From the NCBI RefSeq assembly GCF_030272615.1, contig NC_081408.1, forward strand, positions 615,720,476-615,784,475: 64,000 bases of DNA. The letters run 5' to 3'. Under the pieces are notes generated by a model that saw only the letters and a program-made list of their open reading frames with translations, had not been told where the DNA came from and searched no databases. Position numbers and translations under genes: made by a program. Shown here piece by piece: positions 12,703 through 24,089 of the stretch. The stretch comes from Cryptomeria japonica (taxonomy: Eukaryota > Streptophyta > Pinopsida > Cupressales > Cupressaceae). Numbering within the stretch: the stretch's first letter is position 1; the number at the start of each line of letters is the position of its first letter.

Positions 12703-14036
12703 ATGAGGCCTGTGCTACCAAAGCTTGACCGAACCTCATGTTTAGTGAGTATCTTGCCGGAAATGGAAGACACCTCCTTAGTTCATATGGATTTGAGGAA
12801 TTTCCTTGAAAGGGCTAAGAATCCTCAGGTTGGGTCGCTAATGGAGAAGATAGTTAAGAGTGGTCTTGTGGAAGCTGCTGCATTTTTGTTAGCCGCGTTG
12901 TGTCCAGATTTAGTGTTCGCTTGTATGACAGATATGATTCTGAGAACAGATGTATCAGAATTAGTGATGGTGGAGTGTTAGTCCATATTAATAGGGAAAC
13001 GGTGATGGCGACAATGGGAATTCCGCATAAGGAGGAGTATGAGGATTGGACCATTGGAAATTCATATGCCTATTTCTCGGAGAAGAAGAGAAAGTATAGA
13101 AGTGTGATTGCTAGAAATTGGCTCTTGAGGGCTTAGAAAGGAGGATCATGACTACCCAAACCCTTAACTAGAGAACACCTCATCACTGAGGTGCAGGACA
13201 TTGTTGTGCTTTTAAACAGAGTAAAAGGGAATTCACATTCCTTCTATTGGGAAGACTAGATGTACTTTTTCATCCAAGTAGTTCTATCTGGTGATAGATT
13301 TCTGGATTGGTCTCAGGTAATTACGGAGAGGCTTCATGAAGGACTAAGCAACTTTGCGGGTATGAGTGGGTTTTACATGTCTTCTTACCTATTTTATATT
13401 TTAGCTTGCACAAGGGATTGGCTTGGATTACCCAATGAACCTTGGCTTGATGGAATGAGGGTTTATGATTTTTACCCTTTGTTACAACAATAGAGATATG
13501 TTGAACAAATTGACAAATGGAATGGAGTCTTTGCGGGAAGACTGGCCTTTGAACTCCAGTGGGATGCCAACAAAAGGATGTCTGCAGAGGCTATGGAGTT
13601 AGTGAGTATTTATGGAAGCTTCTTTATCCAGTTTCCATGGTTTACTTACATACAGGTAGGTGGTTTTGAAGGTCAACCATTCAAATTGCCCAGAGACACC
13701 TTTGGTAGCTTCATACTTACAAAGGTGAGCAGGCAACTAGCCCATATAGATAAAAGACTAGGGGCAAAGGGAGAATCCAGGGTGGTTTTTCCTGTTGAGC
13801 TTGGGTATTACAGTTGCAAATCAGTGTCAGATGCTTTGAATCTGGAATTGGAGTTCAAAAGAATGAATCTATAGCCATATGTAGCTAGGCAAAGATTTGA
13901 TAGAAAAGGTTATGCAAGGGACAACCTTAACATAGATAGTCATTTCCACCATGAACCCCAGATGGAGGATTATTGGGAAAATTGCAAGGATGAGCATGAA
14001 GTGAGAAAAAGGTTATGGTCAAGATTCACTTTGTGA
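12703..14036 (+). pseudogene. Unit F1, first part of an unrecognised ~1000-aa protein
   Basis: The frame opens at ATG 12703 (MRPVLPKLDRTSCLV), shifts by one base near 12895, then stays in one frame to 14036 with stops at about 13134, 13257, 13491 and 14034. Visible features are an N-terminal helical part, RLYDRYDSENRCIRI, then INRETVMATMGIPHKEEYED, a region around GFYMSSYLFYILACTRDW, and GSFFIQFPWFTY. The segment around INRE..MATMGIP faintly recalls plant mobile-domain proteins, but I do not claim that. The - strand copy at 64000-63020 encodes the same protein, so the frame is real. There is no protease, RT, integrase or zinc knuckle. The function is unknown; it may be an accessory protein of a retroelement. 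Confidence 0.6.
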
Positions 14037-14048
14037 CAGATATCTGTC

Positions 14049-14420
14049 TTGAGGCTCCCAATTAATACATCAAGTGTATTGGAAGATATTGAGGAAGATG
14101 TCATGGACCCTGACTTTGGTACTGAGATTGAAGGGAAACCAATTCCAGAAATTGATTGGAACATGAAAGGAGATGATAGCATTCAAACAAGGACCTTCAA
14201 TGTTGTCAGGAGAATAGAGAGATGGTTGAGGAAACTGAAACTCAAGGAATGTCCTTTCATGTCCCCACATGAATCAAGAAGTGATTCACACATCTTGGTT
14301 CAATCTTCTATTTTTGCCACTAATAAAATTACTTATATTGCAGGTGTCTCAAAGCCCATCGTAAAGAAAATACCACCAAGAAGGTCAGGAAGGTCATCAT
14401 CCAGTCCTACAACCACCTGA
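14049..14420 (+). pseudogene. Unit F1, middle part of the same protein
   Basis: In frame with the preceding part after the stop at 14034. It begins at TTG where F2 has ATG (63007). The sequence is acidic (VLEDIEEDVMDPDFG) and then basic (RRIERWLRKLKLKE), ending in a Ser/Arg-rich tail. The F2 match at 63007-62585 is continuous with the next segment. Here a deletion of about 16-17 bases near 14473, relative to F2, throws the downstream part into another frame. Function unknown. Confidence 0.55.
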
Positions 14421-14467
14421 GTAACCCGGTCAAGAAGCAAGAAGAAGAGTAGCAAGCCCATTCTGCA

Positions 14468-15736
14468 ATGGGTTGTGGTGAAGAGCCTAAACAAATAATG
14501 GACCCACAGGATCAAAGTGAAAATGAGATACAAGAAGAGGATACAAATAAAGGGGTAGGAACTCAACAGGATCCCATGAATTCTCTGGTAATCATTACCT
14601 CTCTAGACACACAGGTCACTCTGCCACCTAAAGGATCTACCAATGCTCCAAGATGGCTGGAAGCCACCATTAGTAAGAAAAGGAGTGTGGTGTCGGTCAC
14701 CATTCCATTAGAGGACATGGTTAGTAAATGCCTAGGAAAAGCATCAAAGCCAAAAAAGCTCAAAACACAAGCAATGCTTAATGTGGATGACACAATAGGA
14801 CACTGGACATCAGAAGTGGCCAAGCCTATTCCTAGGAGAGATACAGATAAGGCCACAGAAGAAGATTTTACTGTGGAGAAAATAGATTTGGGCCTCACAT
14901 CAAGGGTCATGGATGTAAAACATTTGGAGTCTTCTACAAAGAGGATAATCTCTAGGACTTGGAAAGATGAGAAAGACAAGAGAGAGATGAAACAAATGGT
15001 CACACAGATGGCAGAGTACATCAATTCTATTCATAATCCAAATCCTCAACCATTGTCACAGATACTAGTGTCATTTGATCCGAAGTCTCCAGCAAACCAG
15101 AAGATGCTTGATCAAGTTCAAAGGAACAGGGTAGTGACAGAGATGTTCAACAAATGGCTAGATCTAATAATTCAACAAGGATCAGAATATATTACTAATC
15201 TGGTCAAGGTTTACAAAGATACAAAAATTGTGAGTAAAGAGCTTGAGTTGGAAACAGTCGCCTGGGAAAAGGAAAGGGTTAAGTGGGTAGCAGTTCTCGC
15301 ACAAATGAAGGATGTTCAAAAGTATGGATTGATGAAGCTCTTAGCTGAGAAACTAGTAGAGAACCTAGATGATAATGTGCTATATATTTCAAAGAAAAAT
15401 GTGGAATGGTGCAACTCAATTATTGGGCAAGGCCATGAAGAATCCACTAAGCTGCTTAGGGGACTGATTGATTTGATTGACACTATACAGAAGGATCTTA
15501 AATGTATTGACATCCAACTCATGAAGGAGGGATCTAAGGTGATTGAGGAAGTTGCAGACATGATTAAAGTCTTTCAAGATAGAGTTCATTCCATTCAGAC
15601 CACAAAATCTTTGACTACCGATGACTTTTTGAAGGTAGCAAGGATTGAATCAATGCTCATTGTCTGTTCGGATCACTTGGAGGTTCATAAAGCGAAGGTC
15701 ACGCAGGTGAATATGGATAAGAAAGTGTGGAAGTAG
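14468..15736 (+). CDS. Unit F1, open 422-codon C-terminal part, possible coiled coil
   Basis: This is the longest uninterrupted reading frame in the window (422 aa, ATG 14468 to TAG 15736). Residues about 80-105 include a basic patch (CLGKASKPKKLKTQ). The rest is rich in Lys, Glu, Leu and Val with heptad-like spacing, suggesting long helices or a coiled coil (for example KELELETVAWEKERVKWV). F2 keeps the same frame at 62464-61736 and 61735-61550, split by a stop. There the segment runs on from the upstream part, so the ATG at 14468 is probably a chance internal Met exposed by the frame-shifting deletion. No known domain recognised. The position, ahead of about 950 bases ending in a polypurine-like stretch, would suit a retroelement accessory ORF (inference). 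Confidence 0.5.
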   Translation: MGCGEEPKQIMDPQDQSENEIQEEDTNKGVGTQQDPMNSLVIITSLDTQVTLPPKGSTNAPRWLEATISKKRSVVSVTIPLEDMVSKCLGKASKPKKLKTQAMLNVDDTIGHWTSEVAKPIPRRDTDKATEEDFTVEKIDLGLTSRVMDVKHLESSTKRIISRTWKDEKDKREMKQMVTQMAEYINSIHNPNPQPLSQILVSFDPKSPANQKMLDQVQRNRVVTEMFNKWLDLIIQQGSEYITNLVKVYKDTKIVSKELELETVAWEKERVKWVAVLAQMKDVQKYGLMKLLAEKLVENLDDNVLYISKKNVEWCNSIIGQGHEESTKLLRGLIDLIDTIQKDLKCIDIQLMKEGSKVIEEVADMIKVFQDRVHSIQTTKSLTTDDFLKVARIESMLIVCSDHLEVHKAKVTQVNMDKKVWK

Positions 15737-16689
15737 AGGATCATACACATTGGCCTGCCCTATTTCCAAGTTATCCTAAATTTTTCGACCACACACCTAG
15801 AATGGCGAGGATCTCTAACAAAACAGGACAAACCCATAACTTCCTCAGTTGCGGTGGATGCTTAGTTATGTAACAATGAAATGCAGCCTTTCAGTGGCTA
15901 TTAGTTTAGCTTTGTTTTGCCTTATTTGAATGGTTTCTTTTACTGAAGTGAAAGTAAATGTTATTTGTTAATTATGTAAAAACTATGGCCTGGTGGCTAT
16001 TTAAGCTGAAGAGATTGCTTTTGGAAGGGTTCTAAAAATAGTGATTTTTGGAAACAAATAGAAGAGTTTTTGATACGTATTGTGTGAAATGAAGTAATGA
16101 CTGATTATTAATGGAATGTTGATACGTCTTTGAATCTGTGCATTTTGAGATTGATAATTCTTCTTAGGTTGTTATGTGGGCATAATTTAATCAGATAATT
16201 AGTTATCTCTGCATTCCCTTTGGTTCATATTTATTATAGAATGTTGGATGACTTGCATGATGTTAGTCAACTTGATTCCCCTTGCCCTGTGAGGCACGAG
16301 AGAGTATCAATCGAGCCATTAGTCTTTGCCGAGTCCTTATTTTGCTTTGAATTTATATAGCAAGAATGTTATGAATCAAAGTCTATGAACTCTCCTTTGA
16401 ATATTCTTTTTAGACATTTTTCTATGTTTTCCAATTTTTTTTGAAGGCATTTTTTTCTGTTGATGGATAAATGTTGAAGCCTTTCAATGCTTTCTAGTTA
16501 AAAGTGTTAGCCTATCAATTATATAATAAATTCATTGTAAATCATACGAGGAGCTACCCTCTAATGCAGAGGTTGAATTTTCATTAATTCTTCCAACTGT
16601 TAGTTTATTTGTTTCTTTCTAACGGGTAAAACAAAGTCATATTTTGTTTAAAGAAGATAATTGTAAGCATTTCAAGAAAGAGACAAATC
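15737..16689 (+). other. 3' non-coding region of unit F1, ending in a purine-rich stretch
   Basis: About 950 bases without a reading frame, homologous to 60348-61300 on the - strand. Both copies end in a purine-rich stretch (TTCAAGAAAGAGACAAAT here; TTCAAAAAGGGGCAAAT in F2) followed by TGTTTAC. This resembles a polypurine tract next to an LTR start. Confidence 0.5.
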
Positions 16690-16697
16690 TGTTTACT

Positions 16698-17063
16698 AAC
16701 AAAACCCAAAACTCACAAAGAAAAACAATCTTCTTTCTTTAAAAGAAAATATTCATGCACATGTATATAATTAAACAAATTAGCTTCTTTCTCTTTACAT
16801 GCATATGATAATCACCATGAATCTTGCATGAATCATATAAAAAACACGAATATGAACGCTTCTTTTCATGCACATGAATGGTAAAATCAATTGATTTATA
16901 TCCTACTGTACATTCTTTGTAATACCTATCTTTCATGTATTTTTGCATGTTCACATATCATCTTTTAATACAAAATTGAAATCTATATGATCCATCATTT
17001 ATAATTATCCTTCATATGAATGCGTATGAACATGCACTATCTATATTGAATGTGTATACTAAT
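16698..17063. other. Unassigned spacer between F1 and G2
   Basis: 366 bases, A/T-rich, with recurrent CATGAA, CATGCACATG and ATGCAT words. F1 and F2 diverge just before it. It could be part of a 3' LTR of F1 starting at TGTTTAC (16690), but no partner LTR is seen. Confidence 0.4.
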
Positions 17064-18380
17064 TGTTGGCAACAACAATGAAGGAAAATTGAGGAGGTGG
17101 GAGGTGAATCAGTTTTCACCAGATTACAAACTTAACCACAAAAATAGATTTGATAAATTGCAGAAACAACAAAGATAGACAAATAAATAACACAACACAC
17201 AAAACAAAGATTTTAACATGGAAAACCCAGTTAAGGGAAAAATCATGATGGGAACCTACCCACAATAAGATGATACTCTACAGTAGTATGGGTAAATATT
17301 ACAAATAGGGAATACACATGCATTTAGGCACACTACCTAGAGCTCACTGCTCAAAAGATAATGACCCAAAAGGCTACAACCCTCAGGGAAGTCTCACTAA
17401 CTTACAATAAGATTCAAGCTACAATCTGAAAGGAATGACCTGAAGGAATAGAATCTCCAAATGCCTGATCATAGTTTTGGTTAAGAAAATTGTCTGCTCT
17501 GCAGCACCAATCTCTACTCAATACATCATACTGAAATATGAATCCTTATTCACACATATACCACTCTCTGATAATGTAGACAACCTCTATATCTAAATTA
17601 CATGACAATGTCACCTATTTATATAATTCATCAACCTTAACAACAATGTCGACTAAAACCTTAACTCATAATTACAAAATTATATCACATAATACAAGGA
17701 GCGACCACTGGACCAATATAATGATATACATGACATAACATAGACCTAATTCAAATATCCAAATGCTCAAATCCAACGGAAATCATGCCAAGATCAACTG
17801 CAACACGCTACACCACTAGAAAAACCGCATAACATGAAGAGCATCATTGGTTCATCAAAATCACCAAGAACTCACACAATGATCAATGTGGATCATCAAA
17901 ACAAATAGGACATACTTAGGAAACACCAGCAAGAATGTTAGAATCATCAATAGTAGTTGAACCAACACCACTTATCAAATCTTCATCGATCAACATCTGA
18001 AACTCAAGAACACACAAACAAAAACAATTGTCATGAAGAAAAGATAACTTGCAGAGCACCAAATCATAAGCCATTTGAAATGAAGACACACAAGAATAGT
18101 CTCCCAAAATATCAGCTCGGGATCTGATCAACCAAAATATACTAGAGGAAATACAAAACTCTGCAAAGAATTGATCAGATAAACAAACTGCAAAACCAGA
18201 TCATCTGATATGATCAATTAAGCTTCTTGGATCGCCAAAACCAATACAGAAGAATATAGTGATACTAGAAATACTCCATACACCAAACCATGATCCTAAT
18301 AAACCAATTTGCAATCACTGAAGCAGGAATATGTTGACATGAATGACAACAACATATCCTAGCAGCAACAATGTCCAACA
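17064..18380 (-). repeat. 3' LTR of element G2 (complete)
   Basis: 1317 bp with TG/CA ends on the - strand (TGTTGGACATTG at 18380, GTTGCCAACA at 17064). It is homologous to G1 at 1-860. The shared module AACCCAGTTAAGGGAAAAA, the inverse form of the GTGGTTTTTCCC region, lies at about 17224-17242. Confidence 0.85.
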
Positions 18381-18394
18381 ATCTTCCCCTTTGG
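18381..18394 (-). other. Polypurine tract of G2
   Basis: The - strand reads CCAAAGGGGAAGAT immediately before the LTR start. This is the plus-strand primer expected for copia elements, and the same tract occurs in B and C1. Confidence 0.8.
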
Positions 18395-19261
18395 CATTGA
18401 TGGCAACATATGAATGTGAAAAACAATCAATGTAAAGAAAGAAAATAACTCCAACAAAACCCCCCTAAGATCAAGCAGATAAAATAGTTTTTCACATTCT
18501 TCTCTCCCCCTAAACAACATAACCAGACTACTCCACCAGAGGAGCAACACTGACTCATCAATCTAGATAAAGAGATAAGACTATGAAGTCCACTGGATTG
18601 ATGCAACTCAATGCATCTAGTTCTCATCAGGAGGGGTAGACAACCCTAACAAATAGATAGATGTATCTGTACGCAAAGGCTTAGTGAAAATATCAGCAAT
18701 CTATTCCTTTGTCTATATACATACTCCAACTTTACTCCCTCTTCACTGAATTTTTCCCTCAAGTAATGATATTTGATTGACACATTTTTAGTTTTTGAAT
18801 GTTACTCTGGATTCTTTGACATGTAAATAGCACTCGAATTATCAAAATATATGATAGTAGGCTCATCATCAATAACTCTGATATCCTTAAATATTTGCTT
18901 CATCCAAACCACCTGAGTGTAGCTACCAACAACAACAATGTACTCACTTCAACAGTAGATAAGGTCACTGAATCTTGTTTCTTGCTATCCCAAGAAACCA
19001 ATTTCTTCCCTAAAAAGAATTATCCATTAGTGGTGCTCTTCCGATCATCAATATCACTAGCCCAATCAACATCAGTGTAAGCACATAACATGAAATCATC
19101 ATTCTTCAGATACCACGAACCATAATCCACAGTCCCCTTCAAATATCTTAATATCCTCTTTAGATCAGTGACATGACTTTCTTTCGGATCAGCTTGATAT
19201 CTAGCAGCAGTGCACACAACATGCATAATGTTAGGCCTAGTTTGAGTAAGATATAACAGTC
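18395..19261 (-). pseudogene. Copia RT C-terminus and RNase H remnant of G2
   Basis: The - strand encodes LLYLTQTRPNIMHVVC, then RILRYLKGTVDYG and AYTDVDWASDIDDRKSTT, the conserved end of copia RT and start of RNase H (SLLYLT.TRPDI, RYLKGT..YG, D.D.AGD..DRKST). Downstream, towards the polypurine tract, are SKNP and TKPL motifs with intervening stops. RNase H would degrade the RNA strand during reverse transcription. The 5' part is lost at the junction with element A. Confidence 0.75.
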
Positions 19262-20132
19262 TGTTGGGAAAATGGTGTCTCAAACTTGCATTTACATGAG
19301 GTTACTATTTATAGTAAGTTTTTATTTGAGCACAAAATGGTGTGAAATTCTCCCTGAAGCTTCTGGTTGGCTAGATAAGCATTCTGGTAAAGTTACGTTG
19401 CAAGATCACAACTAGTTTTGAAGATATTAAATTTTCCATTTTGGAGGGGTCCAATGAAAGATTTAAATTTCATTTTGATGACTTTAGAGGCTTCAAAAAT
19501 CCTTGAAAAGTGGGTGTAAATGGTGTAGCAGTTTACAAGGCAATAAATAACTTCACGAGATTTCTAGCGCTTCAAACGGTTCATCAATAGGACACAAAGT
19601 TCTCAACTTATGGCCTCCGAAAGTTTGTACTCCTGAAATAGGAAATATAAAATACATCATACACATAAATGAGCTATAAAAAGAGAGGGACATATCATAG
19701 GGCATCTAAAAGGGAGATAATGTTGGCTACACCTTATTGGGTGGTTTTAGCCCATGGTTTTGTAATAGCGTTTGACGGTTTCTTGTATTGTATCTCCTAT
19801 ATATGAGGTGCATGAGATAGAGGTTGTGTGTAAGAGTACTATAACTATTGAGTTACCTTTGAATACATGATTAGTGGTACTCCTGCGACGAGATTTCTCT
19901 ATAATTATACTATAATCTATTTTGATTGTGGAATAATATATTGGATGACTTTTAGAGTGTGGGGTTTTTCTCTCGAAAGGGTTTTCCTGACGTAAATCAA
20001 CATGTTATGGTTTGAATGTTATTATATCTATTTCTATTTTTTATAATTGTTGTGATGATCTATTAAAGTTTTTGCATTACCCTCCTCTCAAGTTTAGTGT
20101 AGGAAGTTGTTCCACTACTTAACTTCCTTACA
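19262..20132 (+). repeat. 5' LTR of element A
   Basis: 871 bp, TGTTGGGAAAATGG to CCTTACA, homologous to 59580-60336. It interrupts the RT/RNase H frame of G2 at 19261. Confidence 0.85.
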
Positions 20133-20134
20133 AG

Positions 20135-20146
20135 TGGTATCAGAGC
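20135..20146 (+). other. Primer-binding site of element A
   Basis: TGGTATCAGAGC, a perfect plant initiator-Met tRNA complement, two bases after the LTR end. Confidence 0.9.
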
Positions 20147-20256
20147 TTGATCACCTTTGGTTTCAGTTGTGGGTTGTTGGGTTTTTTGAAATAATCCAGA
20201 TTTAAGTGGGAGCTTTTGCAGAAGGCACTTTTTGATCTTGTTGCAAGAATTTTTAA

Positions 20257-21090
20257 ATGGCAAGTTTGTCAGGGAAAATCGAGGTGGAGAAATTTAATGG
20301 AATAAATTTTGAGATGTAGAAACTGAAGATGGAAGATCTGCTAATAGATCGAGATCTATGTGATGTTGTTGATGCGAATGTCCAAAGACCCTCAGATCCT
20401 ATTGTGGTAGCTCAGTATAATGTTATGGACCAAAAAGCCAAGGGTCTAATTAGACTATGCTTAGTAGACTCTATTCTGATCAATGTCCACGAAGAAAACA
20501 CTACAAAGAAGCTATGGACTAAGCTTGGTGAAATGTATCAAGCGAAATCTTTATTAAATCTAATTTTCTTGAGGAAGAAATTGTATTCCTTGAAGATGGA
20601 AGAGGGTGGACAAGTTTCAGACCACCTGGAAGCATGCAATATGTTGGTGGCTCAATTAGTATCTCTCAATGTTAAGATGAATGAAGAGGAGAAATTCTAG
20701 ATCTTGCTTTATTCTTTGTCTGATTCATGGGGTTCTCTTGTTATGGCTATCAGTGGTATTTCTATTGTTTTGAAGTCTAAAGATGTGGTGAGTGCCCTAC
20801 TTGGTGAAGAGATGCAAAGAAAGGTATCCCACAATTTGAAGGAAGCCCTAACTATTCATGGAAGACCTAAGGAGAAAGGCAAGAAGAATGAGAAGTGTAA
20901 TAAGTCCAAATTGAGAGGGGGATCAAAATCTCCTCAAAAGTCCAAAGTCATTTGCTGGAATTGCAGTAAACTAGGTCACATCCATAAGGACTACAAAGAA
21001 GAAAATAATAAGAGAAAGAAGAAGATTGATTATGATTTTGAGTCTGAGAAGGAAGATGGTGATGCATTTATTGCAGCTTTGGTGACTCAT
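20257..21090 (+). pseudogene. gag of element A
   Basis: ATG 20257 opens MASLSGKIEVEKFNG, the usual Tork-type gag start. A single frame continues with stops at about 20317 and 20698. KLWTKLGEMYQAKSLLN and FLRKKLYSLKM match the gag core. The zinc knuckle starts at 20953 (CWNCSKLGHIHKDY), with the last Cys changed to Tyr. Gag assembles the cytoplasmic particle and binds the RNA. Inactive because of stops and the knuckle change. Confidence 0.85.
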
Positions 21091-22601
21091 GCAAGTAATG
21101 ATGCTTGGTTAAGTGACTCAGGTGCATCTTTTCATATGACTGCCAATAGAGATTGGTTTTCTGAATAGGAAGAATTTAATGGAGGTAAGATGTACTTGGG
21201 TGATGATTCACATTTAGAGATTGTTGGTCAAGGTAAAGTTAGAATCAGGTTTTTTGATGGTAGAATAAAAAGGATTAATTGTGTGTTGCATATCCCTGGT
21301 TTAAAATGAAATCTGTTGTCTATGAGAAAACTGATAGATGCGGGTGTGCAAGTAGTCTTTTTTGAAGCAGGATGTAAGATAATTAAGGGTGCTATGGTAA
21401 TTGCTAGAGGTGTTAGGTTCGACACTTTGTATAAGATAGATGCATACACAGTTGAGTGTAATAGCACTTATGTAAAAAGTAAATATGTGGAAGATATGAG
21501 GGTTTCACCTTCAGCAGATGGAAATGGCTTTTGTGTTCCTGAGGGTGCTCTTTGTTCTGAAGCAAAGTTACCTACATAGAAGACTATGTTATCGCACTAG
21601 AGGTTTGGCCATATTAGAGAACAAGGTCTAAGGACCTTGAAAAATAAAAAACTTGTCAAAGGTTTGAATGATTGTAATGTTGACTTTGATTTATGTGAGC
21701 ATTGCATTTATGAAAAACAAAACCACGTTAACTTTTACTCAAGTTCTCATAAAACTTATCGTGTTTTGGATCTTATTCATTCTGATGTATTTGGTCCTAT
21801 AGATGTTCCCTCGATTCGAAAATCCACATATTATGTTTCATTTATTCATGATTTTAGTAGAAGGACATGGGTATATTTTCTAAAGAGTAAATCTGAAGTT
21901 TTCAGTCGATTTAAAGAATTTAAAGCAATGGTTGAGTTGCAAACTAGAAAGAAAATTAAAAGTTTGAGGTTTGATAATGGGGCAAATTTTTCTCTAATGA
22001 TTTTGATAGATTATGTAAGGACTATGGCATTAACAGACAGAAGACAACTCTGTATTCTCCACAATAGAATGGGGTTGCAAAAATAATGAACAGGACACTG
22101 ATGGAGAAGCCTAGGAGTATGTTGAGTGGTGCTGGTCTAGAACAAAATTTTTGGGTTGAAGCTGTTGCCACTGCTTGCTACCTAATTAACAAGTCTCCTA
22201 CATCAACCCTTGTTGATAAAATGCCTATGGAAGAAAGGTCAGGTCACAAGCCTTCATTGAGAGATCTTAGAAATTTTGGTTGTGAGGCATATCCACATGT
22301 GCCAAAGGAGAAGTGGAAAAAGTTGAACAACAAGGCTATGAAATGTATCTTCATCCGGTATAGTTATGGTGTGAAAGGATACAAGCTTTGGGACCCTGTT
22401 GCACAAAAGGTAATTCATAGTAGACGTGTTATTTTTATAGAAATTAAATCTCCTTTTGTTACATTGTAGCCAGAATAGACTAAAAGGGAAGATGTGATTC
22501 AATTTCCTTCTACACCTGAAAGAGTTGAATCGAGACCCCTAGATAGGCAAGAAGTTGAGGAGAGCTAGTCTAGCTCTTAATCTTCAAAAGAGGAGGAAGA
22601 A
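21091..22601 (+). pseudogene. Protease and integrase of element A
   Basis: The protease active-site segment SDSGASFHMT is intact at about 21111-21140. The gag-pre-integrase region follows, then the integrase core with VLDLIHSDVFGP and LRFDNGANF. A frameshift near 21985 moves the rest to another frame. The conserved PQQNG reads PQ, stop, NG (TAG at 22065-22067), and the catalytic Glu of the DDE triad is Lys (AAA at 22080-22082). Integrase would insert the cDNA; this copy cannot. The frame ends in a Glu/Ser-rich linker that is cut by element B at 22606. Confidence 0.85.
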
Positions 22602-22606
22602 CCTCC

Positions 22607-24019
22607 TATTGGCATTTTCATGAAGATTTCATTAATGATATGTCATCTTGTCATTGATGTCAATTAACTGGTAATGATATTGTTGTAATGATGTTTTGTA
22701 ACTAGTAGGAAGAGCTAGTGAAGGAAACTATAATCGGTAGGAAGAATTTGTGGAGTGAACCGGTATTGTTATGTATTGGAGAGTTGAACTGGTAAACACT
22801 ACCTATTGATTTGATAAACCCTAACCAATTAAGTTTGGTGAATTGGTATATTGGTTTATGATTTGATAATGAGTGGTAATGATTATGACACGTATGATTA
22901 TTGTATGAAGATAATTTCAAAGTGATTTTGGCGCGTTGATGAAACAATTTTTGTCTAGGGAATGAGAAAGTATATTACATGTAATGCAAAGTGCATGATG
23001 AGTTAATGGGTTTGATGAAGAGGTGATCAAGGAGTGATTGAGGTTTTTTGAATTGATGTGCAGAGATTTTTTATGTAATCCAACAGTCATACTTGAACTG
23101 ACTTGTTTGTAATCTTTATGAGAGAATTAGGTTTTTCTTGTGTTACCTACCCAATTGATTTTTTTATAAGGTCGTTGAGTTGTTTAGTTTCAGAGTTGGC
23201 AAAGTTTTAGTTAAGTTTGTGGTTGCCGAACTGGATGATGTATCTGCAGTTTGAGTAAAGGAAGATAGGAGCATGAAAAGGATCTTAACAATCAAGTGTA
23301 GTGCTATTTAAACAAATTAGCAAACTCGTGTTGTTTTCTAACAATTACGACAAAATTGAAATCCCCTAACCGGGTAAGCTCTAACAAGCTTGGTGCTATT
23401 CAAATCCTCTAACTAGGTGATCTATTAGCTTGGATTTCAAATCCTCTATCCAAGTTACTCCTTATAGGGGATTGCTTCTAACAATGCATTATAGTCAATC
23501 CCTTAACCAGGTGGTTCTTAAAAGGATTTGTTCTTAACAGGAATTTTATAAAGCTTTAACAAGCTAGGCTCCTAACAGGGCGAACTTCAGAAGAGTTCAG
23601 ATAGTTATCTTGTGAGTCTCATCTCACCGTGGTTTTTCCCATTTGAATTTCCACGTCAAAAATATTGTGTCAAGTGGTGAATGTTTTTGTGGTTATGTTC
23701 TTATGTTTGATTTTGTTAACTACTTAATCCACTTTGATAAGTCATGATAACCAGAAGCACTATGAAATGAAGTTTTACTTATATCAGTAAAAGCATTTGT
23801 ATGTTTATGAGTTTGAATTTGTTTACTGTTAGTTTGTTGTAATAGTCAACCGATTTATCTTGAGGGTTTTTATCTTGACAGTCATATTGCATTGATAGTT
23901 CTAAGTTTACTTCGAGAGATTTATTTTGAGATTAGTGAAGTTAGTATCAATTTTTCTATCTACTGATTCACCCCCCTCTCAGTAGTTGACCGGATTTTTG
24001 TTCTGTCATCATACCATCA
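22607..24019 (+). repeat. 5' LTR of element B
   Basis: It starts TATTGGCATT (the other copy has TGTTGGCATT, so the terminal G is mutated) and ends CATACCATCA. It contains a block of degenerate repeats built on TAACCGGGT and TAACAGG at about 23360-23590, the module TCACCGTGGTTTTTCCC with TTTCCACGTC (23626-23660), and a C-run at 23971-23976. Confidence 0.9.
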
Positions 24020-24021
24020 AT

Positions 24022-24033
24022 TGGTATCCGATC
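24022..24033 (+). other. Primer-binding site of element B (degenerate)
   Basis: TGGTATCCGATC lies two bases after the LTR end, against TGGTATCAGAGC in element A. The position is right; several changes have accumulated. Confidence 0.6.
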
Positions 24034-24089
24034 TTATCAGGTCCTCTAAGGTCTAAGCCTAACAAGTTGAGGTCAAGATCTTGCAGAAC

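Larger units (their letters stand above)
17064..19261 (-). mobile_element. Element G2: 3' end of a copia element, cut by element A
   Basis: An LTR (18380-17064), a polypurine tract and the C-terminal RT/RNase H region form the 3' third of a - strand copia element. It is interrupted at 19261/19262 by the LTR of element A. The missing remainder does not appear to the right of A in the window, so the region has been rearranged since insertion. Confidence 0.75.

Noticed and set aside
12703-13140. Firm assignment of F1 to plant mobile-domain proteins
   Set aside because: Only a faint similarity around a GIP-containing segment; not enough without a profile search.
14563-15024. 153-codon - strand frame
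   Set aside because: Antisense to the conserved 422-codon frame of F1. F2 has only a fragmentary counterpart (61944-62240), as expected from the mirrored codons.
17900-18130. 71-codon - strand frame in G2
   Set aside because: It lies within the LTR; the homologous G1 LTR does not keep it.
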